Assembly (NCBI RefSeq): GCF_030123325.1 | Contig: NZ_CP126106.1 | Location: 1,082,001-1,146,000 of the forward strand | Origin: Peribacillus simplex | GTDB lineage: Bacteria > Bacillota > Bacilli > Bacillales > DSM-1321 | Direction of reading: 5' to 3' | Length of the DNA: 64,000 bases | In this document: one piece after another, positions 7,417 through 14,909 of the stretch | Position numbering within the stretch: position 1 is the first letter of the stretch | Layout of the letters: each line of letters begins with the position of its first letter | Position numbers and translations under genes: made by a program | The notes under the pieces: model-generated | Databases searched by the model: none | What the model saw: the letters and a program-made list of their open reading frames with translations, nothing else | What the model was told of the DNA's origin: nothing

Positions 7417-8343
7417 ATGGGACATCATCATGGTCACGCCCATGATCATGGGCACGGACACCACCACCATTCTAACAATAAAAAAGCATTGTTGGCATCT
7501 TTCTTATTAATCTCCACATTTATGATAGTCGAGGTCATTGGTGGATTCTTGACAAATAGTTTGGCTTTACTGTCGGATGCAGGTCACATGCTAAGCGATG
7601 CGGCAGCTTTAGGACTTAGTTATACAGCGATAAGGTTAGGGGAGAGGAAAGCGACATCTTCCAAATCATTTGGATATAAACGGTTTGAAATCATTGCAGC
7701 TTGTTTGAATGGATTGACATTGATCGTCATATCCGTATTCATTTTCGTCGAGGCAATTAAGAGGTTCCTGGATCCACCTGAGGTGCAAAGCTTGGGAATG
7801 CTGATGATTTCAATCATCGGCTTACTTGTTAATATCATTGCGGCCTGGATTTTAATGAGCGGAGATAAGGAAGACAATCTGAATGTACGGAGTGCTTTTT
7901 TACATGTTATTGGTGATATGCTTGGATCTGTGGGTGCCATTGCGGCAGCACTCTTGATTTATTTTTTCGATTGGGGAATTGCAGATCCGATTGCGAGTGT
8001 CATAGTCGCGATTTTAATTATTATAAGCGGTTTTAGGGTAGTGAGGGATTCTTTCCATATCTTGATGGAGGGAACGCCGGACCAAGTCGATATGGATGAA
8101 GTGAAAGCATCCTTGATGGGATTGGTCGGAGTATCCGATGTCCATGATCTCCATATCTGGACGATCACTTCTGGTTTTTTGACAATGAGCTGCCATGTTG
8201 TCATAGATGAGAGCGGTAATCACGATTCAGTTTTGGCAGAAGCGCAAAAACTACTTCACGATCGGTTTGGGATCGAGCATAGCACGATCCAAGTGGAAAG
8301 ACTGGAAGCGGGCTGTCCCAATCCACACGAGACATGTAATTGA
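7417..8343 (+). CDS. czcD: CzcD-like cation diffusion facilitator (zinc efflux)
   Basis: A 308-residue CDF transporter. A His-rich head (MGHHHGHAHDHGHGHHHH) precedes six membrane segments. The zinc site has SDAGHMLSDAAAL in TM2 (HxxxD) and FLHVIGDMLGS in TM5 (HxxxD), the ligand pattern of Zn/Co/Cd exporters. The cytoplasmic C-terminal domain holds DVHDLHIWTI and ends with a Cys-containing tail (GCPNPHETC). It exports Zn, Co or Cd from the cytoplasm in exchange for protons or potassium. The ATG at 7417 follows GAGAGGAGGGATGGC. The inverted repeat at 7352-7399 may regulate it. Confidence 0.93.
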   Translation: MGHHHGHAHDHGHGHHHHSNNKKALLASFLLISTFMIVEVIGGFLTNSLALLSDAGHMLSDAAALGLSYTAIRLGERKATSSKSFGYKRFEIIAACLNGLTLIVISVFIFVEAIKRFLDPPEVQSLGMLMISIIGLLVNIIAAWILMSGDKEDNLNVRSAFLHVIGDMLGSVGAIAAALLIYFFDWGIADPIASVIVAILIIISGFRVVRDSFHILMEGTPDQVDMDEVKASLMGLVGVSDVHDLHIWTITSGFLTMSCHVVIDESGNHDSVLAEAQKLLHDRFGIEHSTIQVERLEAGCPNPHETCN

Positions 8344-8347
8344 AAAG

Positions 8348-8371
8348 GGCTGGCTCATTATAGAGCCAGCC
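8348..8371 (+). terminator. Terminator after czcD
   Basis: GGCTGGCTC and GAGCCAGCC form a perfect 9-bp stem with a 6-base loop, although the T run after it is weak. Confidence 0.75.
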
Positions 8372-8614
8372 TCTTAAAAGTTTATGAAGAACATGGCTTT
8401 TCTTGGTTGATTTTTACGACCATTTAGCAGCATTCCTGTTAAAATGAATCGAGATCACTTGCACATAATTACTAAGTGAAATTATCGGTTAATTTTACTG
8501 CGAACATAATCCTGACACATAAAAAGGGTAAGATTGAGGGAAAATGCTTGGTATTTTTAATGGTTAGCATATACAAAATGATTCCACTATAATTCAGGAA
8601 GGAGGAATCCATAT

Positions 8615-9304
8615 ATGAAGAAAATTCTTGTAGTAGAAGATGAAATCGCCATCTCGATGGTATTGAAAGCATATTTGGAGCGTGAAGGTTTTGATGTTGT
8701 CCAAGTTTACGATGGGCTAAAGGCCATTCCGGTGTTTGAAGAAACCAAGCCAGACCTTGTCCTGCTTGATGTCATGCTGCCGGGTAAGGAAGGCTGGGAT
8801 ATATTGAAGGAAATTCGGGAGGACGATGCATGTCCGGTTATCATGCTGACTGCACTGACAGATGTCGATTACAGATTATCGGGATTTAAGTCAGGTGCGG
8901 ATGATTACATCTCCAAACCCTTCGTTGCAGAAGAAGTCGTGGCCCGGGTGCATGCCGTTTTAAGAAGATCCTCATCGGTAGTTACGGAAGATGGTCATGT
9001 ACATGAGTTTGGGAGTTTAACCATCGATGATCTGTCTTATATGGTGCATTTGAATGGGGAGGAGATAAACTTGACGCCGCGTGATTTGTCGCTGCTCGTT
9101 TTTTTCGCTAAGCACCCTAATCAAATTTTCACGAGAGAACAGCTGCTCGACCAAGTGTGGGGCATGGATTATGACGGCAGTGACCGTGCGGTCGACCTGG
9201 CCATCAAACGAATCAGGAAGGCGATAGATGCATGGCCTGTAACTGAGGGGGAAATAAAAACATTGCGTGGATTGGGGTATCAATTGAGTGTCTATGAAAA
9301 CTAA
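8615..9304 (+). CDS. OmpR/PhoB-family response regulator
   Basis: A 229-residue response regulator. The receiver domain (1-120) shows the acidic pocket VVEDE, the phosphorylatable Asp52 in LLDVMLPG, and Lys in YISKPF. The C-terminal winged-helix DNA-binding domain includes LTPRDLSLLVFFAKHPNQIFTREQLLDQVWG and ends in TLRGLGYQL. It follows a GGAAGGAGGAATC ribosome-binding site. The histidine kinase gene starts inside its last codons, so the pair is translationally coupled. The stimulus and targets are not evident. Confidence 0.95.
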   Translation: MKKILVVEDEIAISMVLKAYLEREGFDVVQVYDGLKAIPVFEETKPDLVLLDVMLPGKEGWDILKEIREDDACPVIMLTALTDVDYRLSGFKSGADDYISKPFVAEEVVARVHAVLRRSSSVVTEDGHVHEFGSLTIDDLSYMVHLNGEEINLTPRDLSLLVFFAKHPNQIFTREQLLDQVWGMDYDGSDRAVDLAIKRIRKAIDAWPVTEGEIKTLRGLGYQLSVYEN

Positions 9305-10724
9305 AAAAAGAACCACTTTACAACGCTATTGGACTAAGAGATACGTATTGACCTTGATTTCCGGTTTGATCTTATTGTCTGTTTTTTCCTTATGGTGGAT
9401 GGAAAAAACGGCTTTGGAATATCGGCTTAGCCTTCTTAAATACTTAGCTGATGAAACATCCGATCGGGCGATTAAGGAAAATGGTCAGATTGTCGTTGGC
9501 CCGATCCTTTCGGAAATTGTAGAAGAAAGGGAGAAAATCCTTCATCTCAACCAGCAGCCAATCATCTATATCGTCGATCCCGATGCCACCATCATATATA
9601 CGATGCCACAATTGTATATAGATCCGGATGAAAATAAACTCCCGGACGTCATCATGAAAAATACGGAGTTAATCCAGAAGGTCAAGATTTCCGACAACAA
9701 AGTATATGTCGTCAAATCCCCCATTACGTTTAATGATGAGACAAGAGGCTGGGTGGTCATTGCACAGGAAGAAGGGGCATTGAAGGAAATCAACCAAGAT
9801 CATGGCTTGTTGGCGATCATGATTGGAGGCCTCCTGATTCTGGGAACGGGAGTCATTTATTTTCTTTCCAGGCAGATTTCACGTCCCATCCAAGATGTGG
9901 CTAACGCCGCTGTCCAGGTTCGTGAAGGCAACTATGACATTCATTTCAAAGAGGAAGAGGAAATCAAGGAAGAAGAAATTTATGAACTGATAGAATCATT
10001 TAAGGAAATGACCAATCGATTGAAGGTCATGGAGAAGTTGCGGGCGGAATTGCTTGCAGGCGTAACCCATGATTTGAAAACGCCAGTCACTTCCATTAGC
10101 GGACTGATACAAGCGGTTAAGGATGATGTCGTCAAGGGAGAGCAAAGTAAGGAATTCCTCGATATTTCCTTAAAGGAAACGCAACGTTTACAAGGTATGA
10201 TAGAGGATTTACTCAATTATAATGCCATATCGGCAGGCGCTTTTAAAATTCGGCTGCAAAAAGAGAATATCAATATATTCATCAAGGAAATCGCCTATCG
10301 CTGGCAGGTGACCCAAGATGATGATCAAGCGTTCGCTTTTGAGATAAAAGTTCCTGATGAACCGGTCTTTGGTCAAATTGATTCATTGCGGATGCAGCAA
10401 ATCGTCATTAACCTTTTGAATAATGCCAGACATGCACTTGATGGCAAAGGGAAAATAGCGATTCACCTTTATGAAAAGGATGAAGAACGAATCTGCATTG
10501 ATGTACTGGACAGTGGCCGGGGGATTCCAAAACATGAACAACAATTCGTGTTCGAACCATTTTATCGAGGTGAAAACAAAAAGTTGAAGGTACGTGGTTT
10601 AGGTTTGGGACTGCCATTCAGTAAGATGCTCGCAAAAGCGCAAAAGGGTGATTTAGTGCTTAAGGATAGCGATGAACAAGGCACCACCTTCACGATTGTC
10701 ATAGAGAAAGCGGATCAGGTATAA
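9294..10724 (+). CDS. Membrane sensor histidine kinase
   Basis: A 476-residue kinase with a membrane segment at about 17-36, an extracellular sensor region of about 135 residues (IIYIVDPDATIIYTMP suggests a PAS/Cache-like fold), a second membrane segment at about 172-192, and a HAMP linker beginning SRQISRPIQ. The phosphoacceptor His is in AGVTHDLKTPVTS (residue 259). The ATPase domain carries the N-box NLLNNARHAL, DSGRGIP and LGLGLPFSK. The ATG at 9294 overlaps the regulator gene by 11 bases. It should phosphorylate the partner regulator at 8615. Confidence 0.94.
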   Translation: MKTKKRTTLQRYWTKRYVLTLISGLILLSVFSLWWMEKTALEYRLSLLKYLADETSDRAIKENGQIVVGPILSEIVEEREKILHLNQQPIIYIVDPDATIIYTMPQLYIDPDENKLPDVIMKNTELIQKVKISDNKVYVVKSPITFNDETRGWVVIAQEEGALKEINQDHGLLAIMIGGLLILGTGVIYFLSRQISRPIQDVANAAVQVREGNYDIHFKEEEEIKEEEIYELIESFKEMTNRLKVMEKLRAELLAGVTHDLKTPVTSISGLIQAVKDDVVKGEQSKEFLDISLKETQRLQGMIEDLLNYNAISAGAFKIRLQKENINIFIKEIAYRWQVTQDDDQAFAFEIKVPDEPVFGQIDSLRMQQIVINLLNNARHALDGKGKIAIHLYEKDEERICIDVLDSGRGIPKHEQQFVFEPFYRGENKKLKVRGLGLGLPFSKMLAKAQKGDLVLKDSDEQGTTFTIVIEKADQV

Positions 10725-10727
10725 AAA

Positions 10728-10757
10728 AGGGTTGTCCGATGTAATGGACAACCCTCT
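10728..10757. terminator. Terminator after the two-component operon
   Basis: AGGGTTGTCC and GGACAACCCT form a perfect 10-bp stem. It lies between convergent genes and may work in both directions. Confidence 0.85.
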
Positions 10758-10778
10758 TATTATGCGTGAAGCTAACTA

Positions 10779-11174
10779 TTAAGCCAATTGGCTGATTGCA
10801 CGCCATAATTGTACATGACGGACCTTCCTTGGAAGGAAGCGTCCCATTTCTTCTTCATTATATCCTGCATGCAAGTTCTTATGGTCGAAAATGATTGGCC
10901 GGCGAAGTAAATCCGGGTTATCTTGGATAAGCTTGCAAAGATCATTAAGTGGTGTATTATTTATATCGATATTCAGGCTTTTGAATTTTTTGGAACGGGT
11001 TGAGATGATTTCATCTGTCCCGCCTTCCGTTTTACGTAAAATCTCTTTTATTTCTTCTATAGAAAGAGGTTGGGAATATAGGTTGCGTTCATTAAAGGAA
11101 ATTTCGTTCTTCTTAAGCCAAGCTTTTGCTTTACGACATGCTAGACTGCTTGGAGTAGTATAAATTGTTACCAT
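10779..11174 (-). CDS. Spx-like transcription regulator lacking the first redox cysteine
   Basis: A 131-residue ArsC/Spx-family protein, the same length as B. subtilis Spx and closely similar from memory: IYTTPSSLACRKAKAWL, DEIISTRSKKFKSLN and LLRRPIIFDHKNL. Spx binds the RNA polymerase alpha C-terminal domain; the residues known to matter (Arg47 and Gly52) are present. However, the CxxC redox switch reads SxxC: residue 10 is Ser while Cys13 is kept. This version therefore cannot form the usual intramolecular disulfide. The ATG at 11174 follows AAGGAGTCGATTTTA; a longer frame to 11201 is less likely. Confidence 0.88.
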   Translation of the reverse strand: MVTIYTTPSSLACRKAKAWLKKNEISFNERNLYSQPLSIEEIKEILRKTEGGTDEIISTRSKKFKSLNIDINNTPLNDLCKLIQDNPDLLRRPIIFDHKNLHAGYNEEEMGRFLPRKVRHVQLWRAISQLA

Positions 11175-11323
11175 TAAAATCGACTCCTTCAAAGTTTTCA
11201 AGTTTATTGGAATGAAATTATTTTTATATTTGTGATACTCTTACTTTAACGTTTCTTTGTGTCAGCAAGATGTCAAGAAAAATAAACTTAAATGTAATTT
11301 TAAAAAGAAAGGGAGAAAATGAA

Positions 11324-11425
11324 ATGAAATCTGCCTTTAATGAAAAAGAAGCCGTTTGGGTGATGATGACGAACAAGGACCTGCATAGGCCGATATTTAA
11401 CAGTGATGTGCGGATAGTATCATGA
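11324..11425 (+). CDS. Short ORF overlapping modB
   Basis: A 33-codon frame with a good ribosome-binding site (AAAGGGAGAAAATGAA) whose stop overlaps the modB start as ATGA. It resembles neither ModA nor another family I know. It may be a leader peptide that couples translation to modB, or the remnant of a deleted upstream gene. Confidence 0.35.
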   Translation: MKSAFNEKEAVWVMMTNKDLHRPIFNSDVRIVS

Positions 11426-12075
11426 CAGGAGATTTTTGGTCACCAGTCAGGCTATCGATACAAGTAGCGGGACTATCGGGTATCCTTGTTTTCATTTTAG
11501 GAATTATCATGGCGCGAATGATGGCTAAAAAGCAATTCAGGGGAAGGGTCCTGTTGGAAACAGCGTTTTTATTGCCGCTTGTATTGCCGCCTTCCGTCGT
11601 TGGGTTTTTATTGATTGTGATTTTTGGCAAGAGTGGGGTGCCGGGACAATTCATTGAAAGGGTTTTTGATCAGCCCCTGATGTTCACATGGTGGGCCGCG
11701 GTCATTGCATCTACCGTGGTAGCGTTTCCGCTTATGTACCAATCCGCTAAAACGGGCTTTGAAGGTATAGATGAAGAAATCGAAAATGCAGCAAGGGTTG
11801 ATGGTGCCGGCGAGTGGAGATTGTTCCTGAATGTATCCCTTCCATTGGCGGTCAAATCCATCGTCACAGGTGCCATCTTGAGTTCTGCTCGTGCGCTGGG
11901 GGAATTCGGAGCCACTCTCATGTTTGCCGGAAACATTCCCGGACAGACACAAACCATACCGACTGCGATTTATATCGCGATGGACTCCGGGAATATGACA
12001 TTAGCCTGGCTGTGGGTTGCCGTAATCATTGTCATTTCATTCATTATGCTCTTTATCGTGACCTACATAAAATGA
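11422..12075 (+). CDS. modB: Molybdate ABC transporter permease
   Basis: A 217-residue permease with five or more membrane segments. The ABC permease EAA loop reads ENAARVDGAGEWRLFLNVSLPLA (about residues 117-140). The segment SARALGEFGATLMFAGNIPGQTQTIPTAIYIAMDSG is strongly typical of ModB/CysW-type molybdate permeases. The periplasmic binding protein ModA and ATPase ModC, which normally flank modB, are not in the window; the genes on either side are unrelated. Either the other subunits are elsewhere or the operon is broken. The start overlaps a short upstream ORF. Confidence 0.88.
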   Translation: MTGDFWSPVRLSIQVAGLSGILVFILGIIMARMMAKKQFRGRVLLETAFLLPLVLPPSVVGFLLIVIFGKSGVPGQFIERVFDQPLMFTWWAAVIASTVVAFPLMYQSAKTGFEGIDEEIENAARVDGAGEWRLFLNVSLPLAVKSIVTGAILSSARALGEFGATLMFAGNIPGQTQTIPTAIYIAMDSGNMTLAWLWVAVIIVISFIMLFIVTYIK

Positions 12076-12185
12076 ATGCTGTTTCTCCATTTCCGTACAT
12101 AATAATGGAAGAAGGAGATTATTGTTTCTAATCAGTCTGTGTTATAATCGACAAACAATATGAACTAATGAAATGAGGAAGAAAT

Positions 12186-12677
12186 TTGTTAACATTTGAA
12201 GAAAAATTGAGCATCATTGAAACTTTTCCGGAATTACAGCGAAAAGATGTTTCATTGGGACGTGTGAACTTTCATTATCCAGATAGTGTCCAGGAGAAAA
12301 AGATCGTCGTTCAGCACTTGCATCCCAATGGAAATGGATTCGTTTACGCAGGGCATATGAGAAAAAAAGACACTGACCGTAAAGGTTTTATCAATATTCG
12401 TGACTATAATGAAGCGGAATTAAAAGAATTGATCCAAAAAAGCGTCGATTACCTATCTGAACCCCCGGTTGAATTCGAAGAAGAGGAGAACGAGTTCGCT
12501 AGGTTGGAAGGGACATGGATTGGCCCTGAAAAGCAAGAGCTTACACTTGAAAGGGAAGACCTGCTTTGGAATGTGTATTCAGGCTCGAACCTTGAGGAGT
12601 GTTTCGAAAGTCCAGTAGAGGCGGAGCGCTACTTATTGGACGAGGGCTTCCGACAAAGCAAGAAGAGGAATATGTAG
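12186..12677 (+). CDS. Conserved-looking hypothetical protein
   Basis: A 163-residue soluble protein starting at TTG after ATGAGGAAGAAAT. It begins LTFEEKLSIIETFPELQRKDVSLGRVNFHYP and has a basic middle (HMRKKDTDRKGFINIRDYNE) and an acidic linker (EFEEEENEF) before a C-terminal part LEGTWIGPEKQEL. No signal peptide or membrane segment is visible. I do not recognise a functional domain. It appears to be a single-gene unit. Confidence 0.75.
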   Translation: MLTFEEKLSIIETFPELQRKDVSLGRVNFHYPDSVQEKKIVVQHLHPNGNGFVYAGHMRKKDTDRKGFINIRDYNEAELKELIQKSVDYLSEPPVEFEEEENEFARLEGTWIGPEKQELTLEREDLLWNVYSGSNLEECFESPVEAERYLLDEGFRQSKKRNM

Positions 12678-12741
12678 AATTTTAGGATAATTTGTCGGGT
12701 GATTTACTGCGATTATCTTGTTTTTTTAGGAATTCCCATGA

Positions 12742-12875
12742 TATAATATAAGTAATTATTTTTGTTCGGAATAAGTTTGATAGAAGGATTTACTGTAATA
12801 GGATTCCTCTTGAAACATTATCCAGAACCAAAAATAGTAATAAAATGGATTTTTCCAAACACAGGAGGAACTATC
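12742..12875 (+). promoter_or_regulatory. Promoter -10 and long 5' UTR of the cold-shock gene
   Basis: TATAAT at 12742-12747, preceded 18 bases upstream by TTGTTT, would give a leader of about 120 bases ahead of the cold-shock start. Long leaders are typical of csp mRNAs, whose structure changes with temperature. The ribosome-binding site is ACAGGAGGAACTATC. Confidence 0.55.
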
Positions 12876-13073
12876 ATGGTACAAGGTAAAGTAAAATGGT
12901 TTAACGCAGAAAAAGGTTTCGGTTTCATCGAAGTTGAAGGCCAAGACGATGTATTCGTACATTTCTCAGCTATCCAAGGCGAAGGCTTCAAAACGCTTGA
13001 AGAAGGCCAAGAAGTTTCTTTCGAAATCGAGCAAGGCGCTCGTGGACCACAAGCAGCTAACGTTCAAAAATAA
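12876..13073 (+). CDS. Cold-shock protein (CspA/CspB family)
   Basis: A 65-residue cold-shock domain protein of full family length. Both RNA-binding motifs are present: KGFGFIEV (RNP1) and VFVHF (RNP2), within the start MVQGKVKWFN. It binds single-stranded RNA and DNA and acts as an RNA chaperone in the cytoplasm. It matches the B. subtilis CspB/CspD group, but the paralogue cannot be decided here. It is monocistronic with its own terminator. Confidence 0.96.
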   Translation: MVQGKVKWFNAEKGFGFIEVEGQDDVFVHFSAIQGEGFKTLEEGQEVSFEIEQGARGPQAANVQK

Positions 13074-13090
13074 TTGAACGCATATAAAAA

Positions 13091-13117
13091 AAAGACTCCG
13101 ATTGTGGAGTCTTTTTA
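13091..13117 (+). terminator. Terminator after csp
   Basis: AAAGACTCC and GGAGTCTTT arms are followed by TTATTTTT. It overlaps the stop codon of the convergent small gene. Confidence 0.85.
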
Positions 13118-13282
13118 TTTTTCCTTTTTTTCGGCCATTTCCTTTAAAGCTTTATCCAATTTTTCTTCGATCCGTTTAGAACGATTAAAATGCCCTGCCA
13201 GGGAAAACACGATGAATATAACGAATGCGACAAGCACTAGCATAAAAAGGATGGGCAGGAACTGGGTTATATTTTCAGTCAT
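13115..13282 (-). CDS. Small single-pass membrane protein
   Basis: A 55-residue protein: short polar head, one membrane helix (FLPILFMLVLVAFVIFIVFSL, about residues 8-28), then a highly charged tail with Arg/Lys/Glu repeats (RSKRIEEKLDKALKEMAEKKEK) predicted as a helix. The ribosome-binding site AAAAAAGGAGATAATATCC precedes the ATG. Its layout resembles the small DUF4083-type proteins of bacilli, but this is a resemblance only. Its stop codon lies inside the csp terminator. Confidence 0.65.
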   Translation of the reverse strand: MTENITQFLPILFMLVLVAFVIFIVFSLAGHFNRSKRIEEKLDKALKEMAEKKEK

Positions 13283-13359
13283 TGGATATTATCTCCTTTT
13301 TTCTTCCATTATACTTCATATTTACCGCTGCTATGATATAGGGAGCCAAGTTTTATAAA

Positions 13360-13401
13360 AAACACTGAAAGGGGATATGCGTAAACGCATATCCCCTTTC
13401 A
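13360..13401 (-). terminator. Terminator of the ribonucleotide reductase operon
   Basis: Read on the minus strand, TGAAAGGGGATATGCG pairs with its complement around a 4-base loop, followed by GTGTTTTTTAT. It sits directly after the flavodoxin gene. Confidence 0.88.
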
Positions 13402-13402
13402 G

Positions 13403-13822
13403 TCAGTCCTGGAATAGCCAGGCGAACTTTTGAAGTCTGGGCAAGTCCGATTCTTGATACATCTGTTCTATCTTCAATGTCACCAATAACTGGCTCTTGG
13501 CAAATAACATGTCCCGGAAATGATCGACCGCACCACAAAAATGATGATAGTTGGTTTCGCCAGTTCCGAAGACTCCCGTTTTCAGATGAGCGATAGGCAA
13601 CTGTTCCAGTTCTTTATAAAAGGCTGCTGACTTAGCGGGAAGTTCCCCATTGCCCCATGTATAGGTGCCGACGATCAATGCATCGTAATCCGGCAATGTA
13701 TGTAAGTCGAATTCATTCATTCGATATAGCCCAGCTACAGGTAAAAGGGAAGCGAGGGCTTCAGCAAGCGCTTTTGTATTGCCTCCGGCAGAATGATAGA
13801 CAATGGCAACTTTACAGCTCAT
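13403..13822 (-). CDS. Flavodoxin-like protein in the ribonucleotide reductase operon
   Basis: A 139-residue flavodoxin fold protein. The FMN phosphate loop is VYHSAGGNTKALAEAL near the N-terminus; the two FMN-stacking loops are GTYTWGNGELP and VFGTGETNYHHFCGAVD. It begins at an ATG that overlaps the stop of the beta-subunit gene. In class Ib systems NrdI, a flavodoxin-like protein, supplies the oxidant for the Mn-tyrosyl cofactor. This protein looks more like an ordinary flavodoxin than B. subtilis NrdI. A role in activating or reducing the reductase is inferred from position. Confidence 0.82.
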   Translation of the reverse strand: MSCKVAIVYHSAGGNTKALAEALASLLPVAGLYRMNEFDLHTLPDYDALIVGTYTWGNGELPAKSAAFYKELEQLPIAHLKTGVFGTGETNYHHFCGAVDHFRDMLFAKSQLLVTLKIEQMYQESDLPRLQKFAWLFQD

Positions 13823-14864
13823 CGAACCCATTGCTTGCATTTACTTGACTGTATGTCCTTGACTTTTGTTCGAAGAAATCGGTTTTGGTAAGTCCGATGG
13901 ATTCATCATCGAACGTTTTGATCCATGGCATCGGATTCTCGCCATACTCTTTATACAAATTTTCAAGGCCTAGCATACGTAACCGTTTGTTGGCGATATA
14001 TTCGATGTACTCATTGAATTCTTCCAAATCGAGATCGGCTTTGGTTTGGATATCTTCGAGCATATATTCAGACCATTCTTTTTCGAGTTCGACTGCTTTT
14101 TCAATCGTTGTATAGATGAACTTCGTGTTTTCTTCATTATTTAACTCAGGGTATTCATACATCAAGATTTGAACGAGCATTCCAATGAAATCGAAATGGA
14201 CCATTTCATCGCGATGAATATAGGATATCATCGTAGCGGAACCGGTCATTAAATTTTGTCGTCCTAAATTATAATAAAAGGCGAAAGCCAGATAGAAATA
14301 TATCCCTTCAAGGTTCGTTGAATGGATCAGTGCCTCGAATAAATGCTGAGGGCTGGGATCGTCCACGAACGTTTGATAAGCATCAACGATCGGTTGGTTG
14401 CGCTTAATCACTTCAGGATGTTCTTTAATGCGGTCGAAAAGCTGTTTTTGTTTGCCTACAGGAATCAAGGAAGCAAGGATATAGGAATAAGATTCATTAT
14501 GGATCGATTCCTGCTGGGCCATGTTGGCCAGGATAGCTTTTGCCGCCGGATCTTTGATGTACCGAAGGATTTCTACTAAAGTGGGTGTTTGAAGACTGTC
14601 CATTCCGGCAATCATCGTAAGGATATCGAGAAAAGCGTCCTGGATATCTTCGTCCAATTCGCCCCACTGTTTTTTATCCTGAATCATGTTCACGCTCGAA
14701 GGCTTCCAAAAGTTATTGATGAGCTGTGTATACGTATCATAGAACTTTTCATACTGAATATCGTTCCAAAGGAGGAAGCCTGAAGCTTCTCCTTTGAAAA
14801 CACCGGTTGCCTTGGTTGGATGCGTAGGTTCGAGCATCCGAATCTTTTTGATATGATTGGTCAT
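13812..14864 (-). CDS. Class I ribonucleotide reductase beta (radical) subunit
   Basis: A 350-residue R2-type ferritin-like protein. The metal ligands can be traced: Asp in AGMDSLQ, Glu and His in QQESIH, Glu in TNLEGIYFY, and Glu plus His in RDEMVHFDF. The radical tyrosine sits four residues after the first His (HNESY), so a conventional Tyr radical is expected. It pairs with the alpha subunit encoded 45 bases upstream to make deoxyribonucleotides. The ATG at 14864 follows AAAGGAGTTTTCACGA. The metal (Fe or Mn) cannot be told from sequence. Confidence 0.94.
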   Translation of the reverse strand: MTNHIKKIRMLEPTHPTKATGVFKGEASGFLLWNDIQYEKFYDTYTQLINNFWKPSSVNMIQDKKQWGELDEDIQDAFLDILTMIAGMDSLQTPTLVEILRYIKDPAAKAILANMAQQESIHNESYSYILASLIPVGKQKQLFDRIKEHPEVIKRNQPIVDAYQTFVDDPSPQHLFEALIHSTNLEGIYFYLAFAFYYNLGRQNLMTGSATMISYIHRDEMVHFDFIGMLVQILMYEYPELNNEENTKFIYTTIEKAVELEKEWSEYMLEDIQTKADLDLEEFNEYIEYIANKRLRMLGLENLYKEYGENPMPWIKTFDDESIGLTKTDFFEQKSRTYSQVNASNGFDEL

Positions 14865-14909
14865 TCGTGAAAACTCCTTTAAGAATAGATTACTGGTTTA
14901 TGATTGTCG

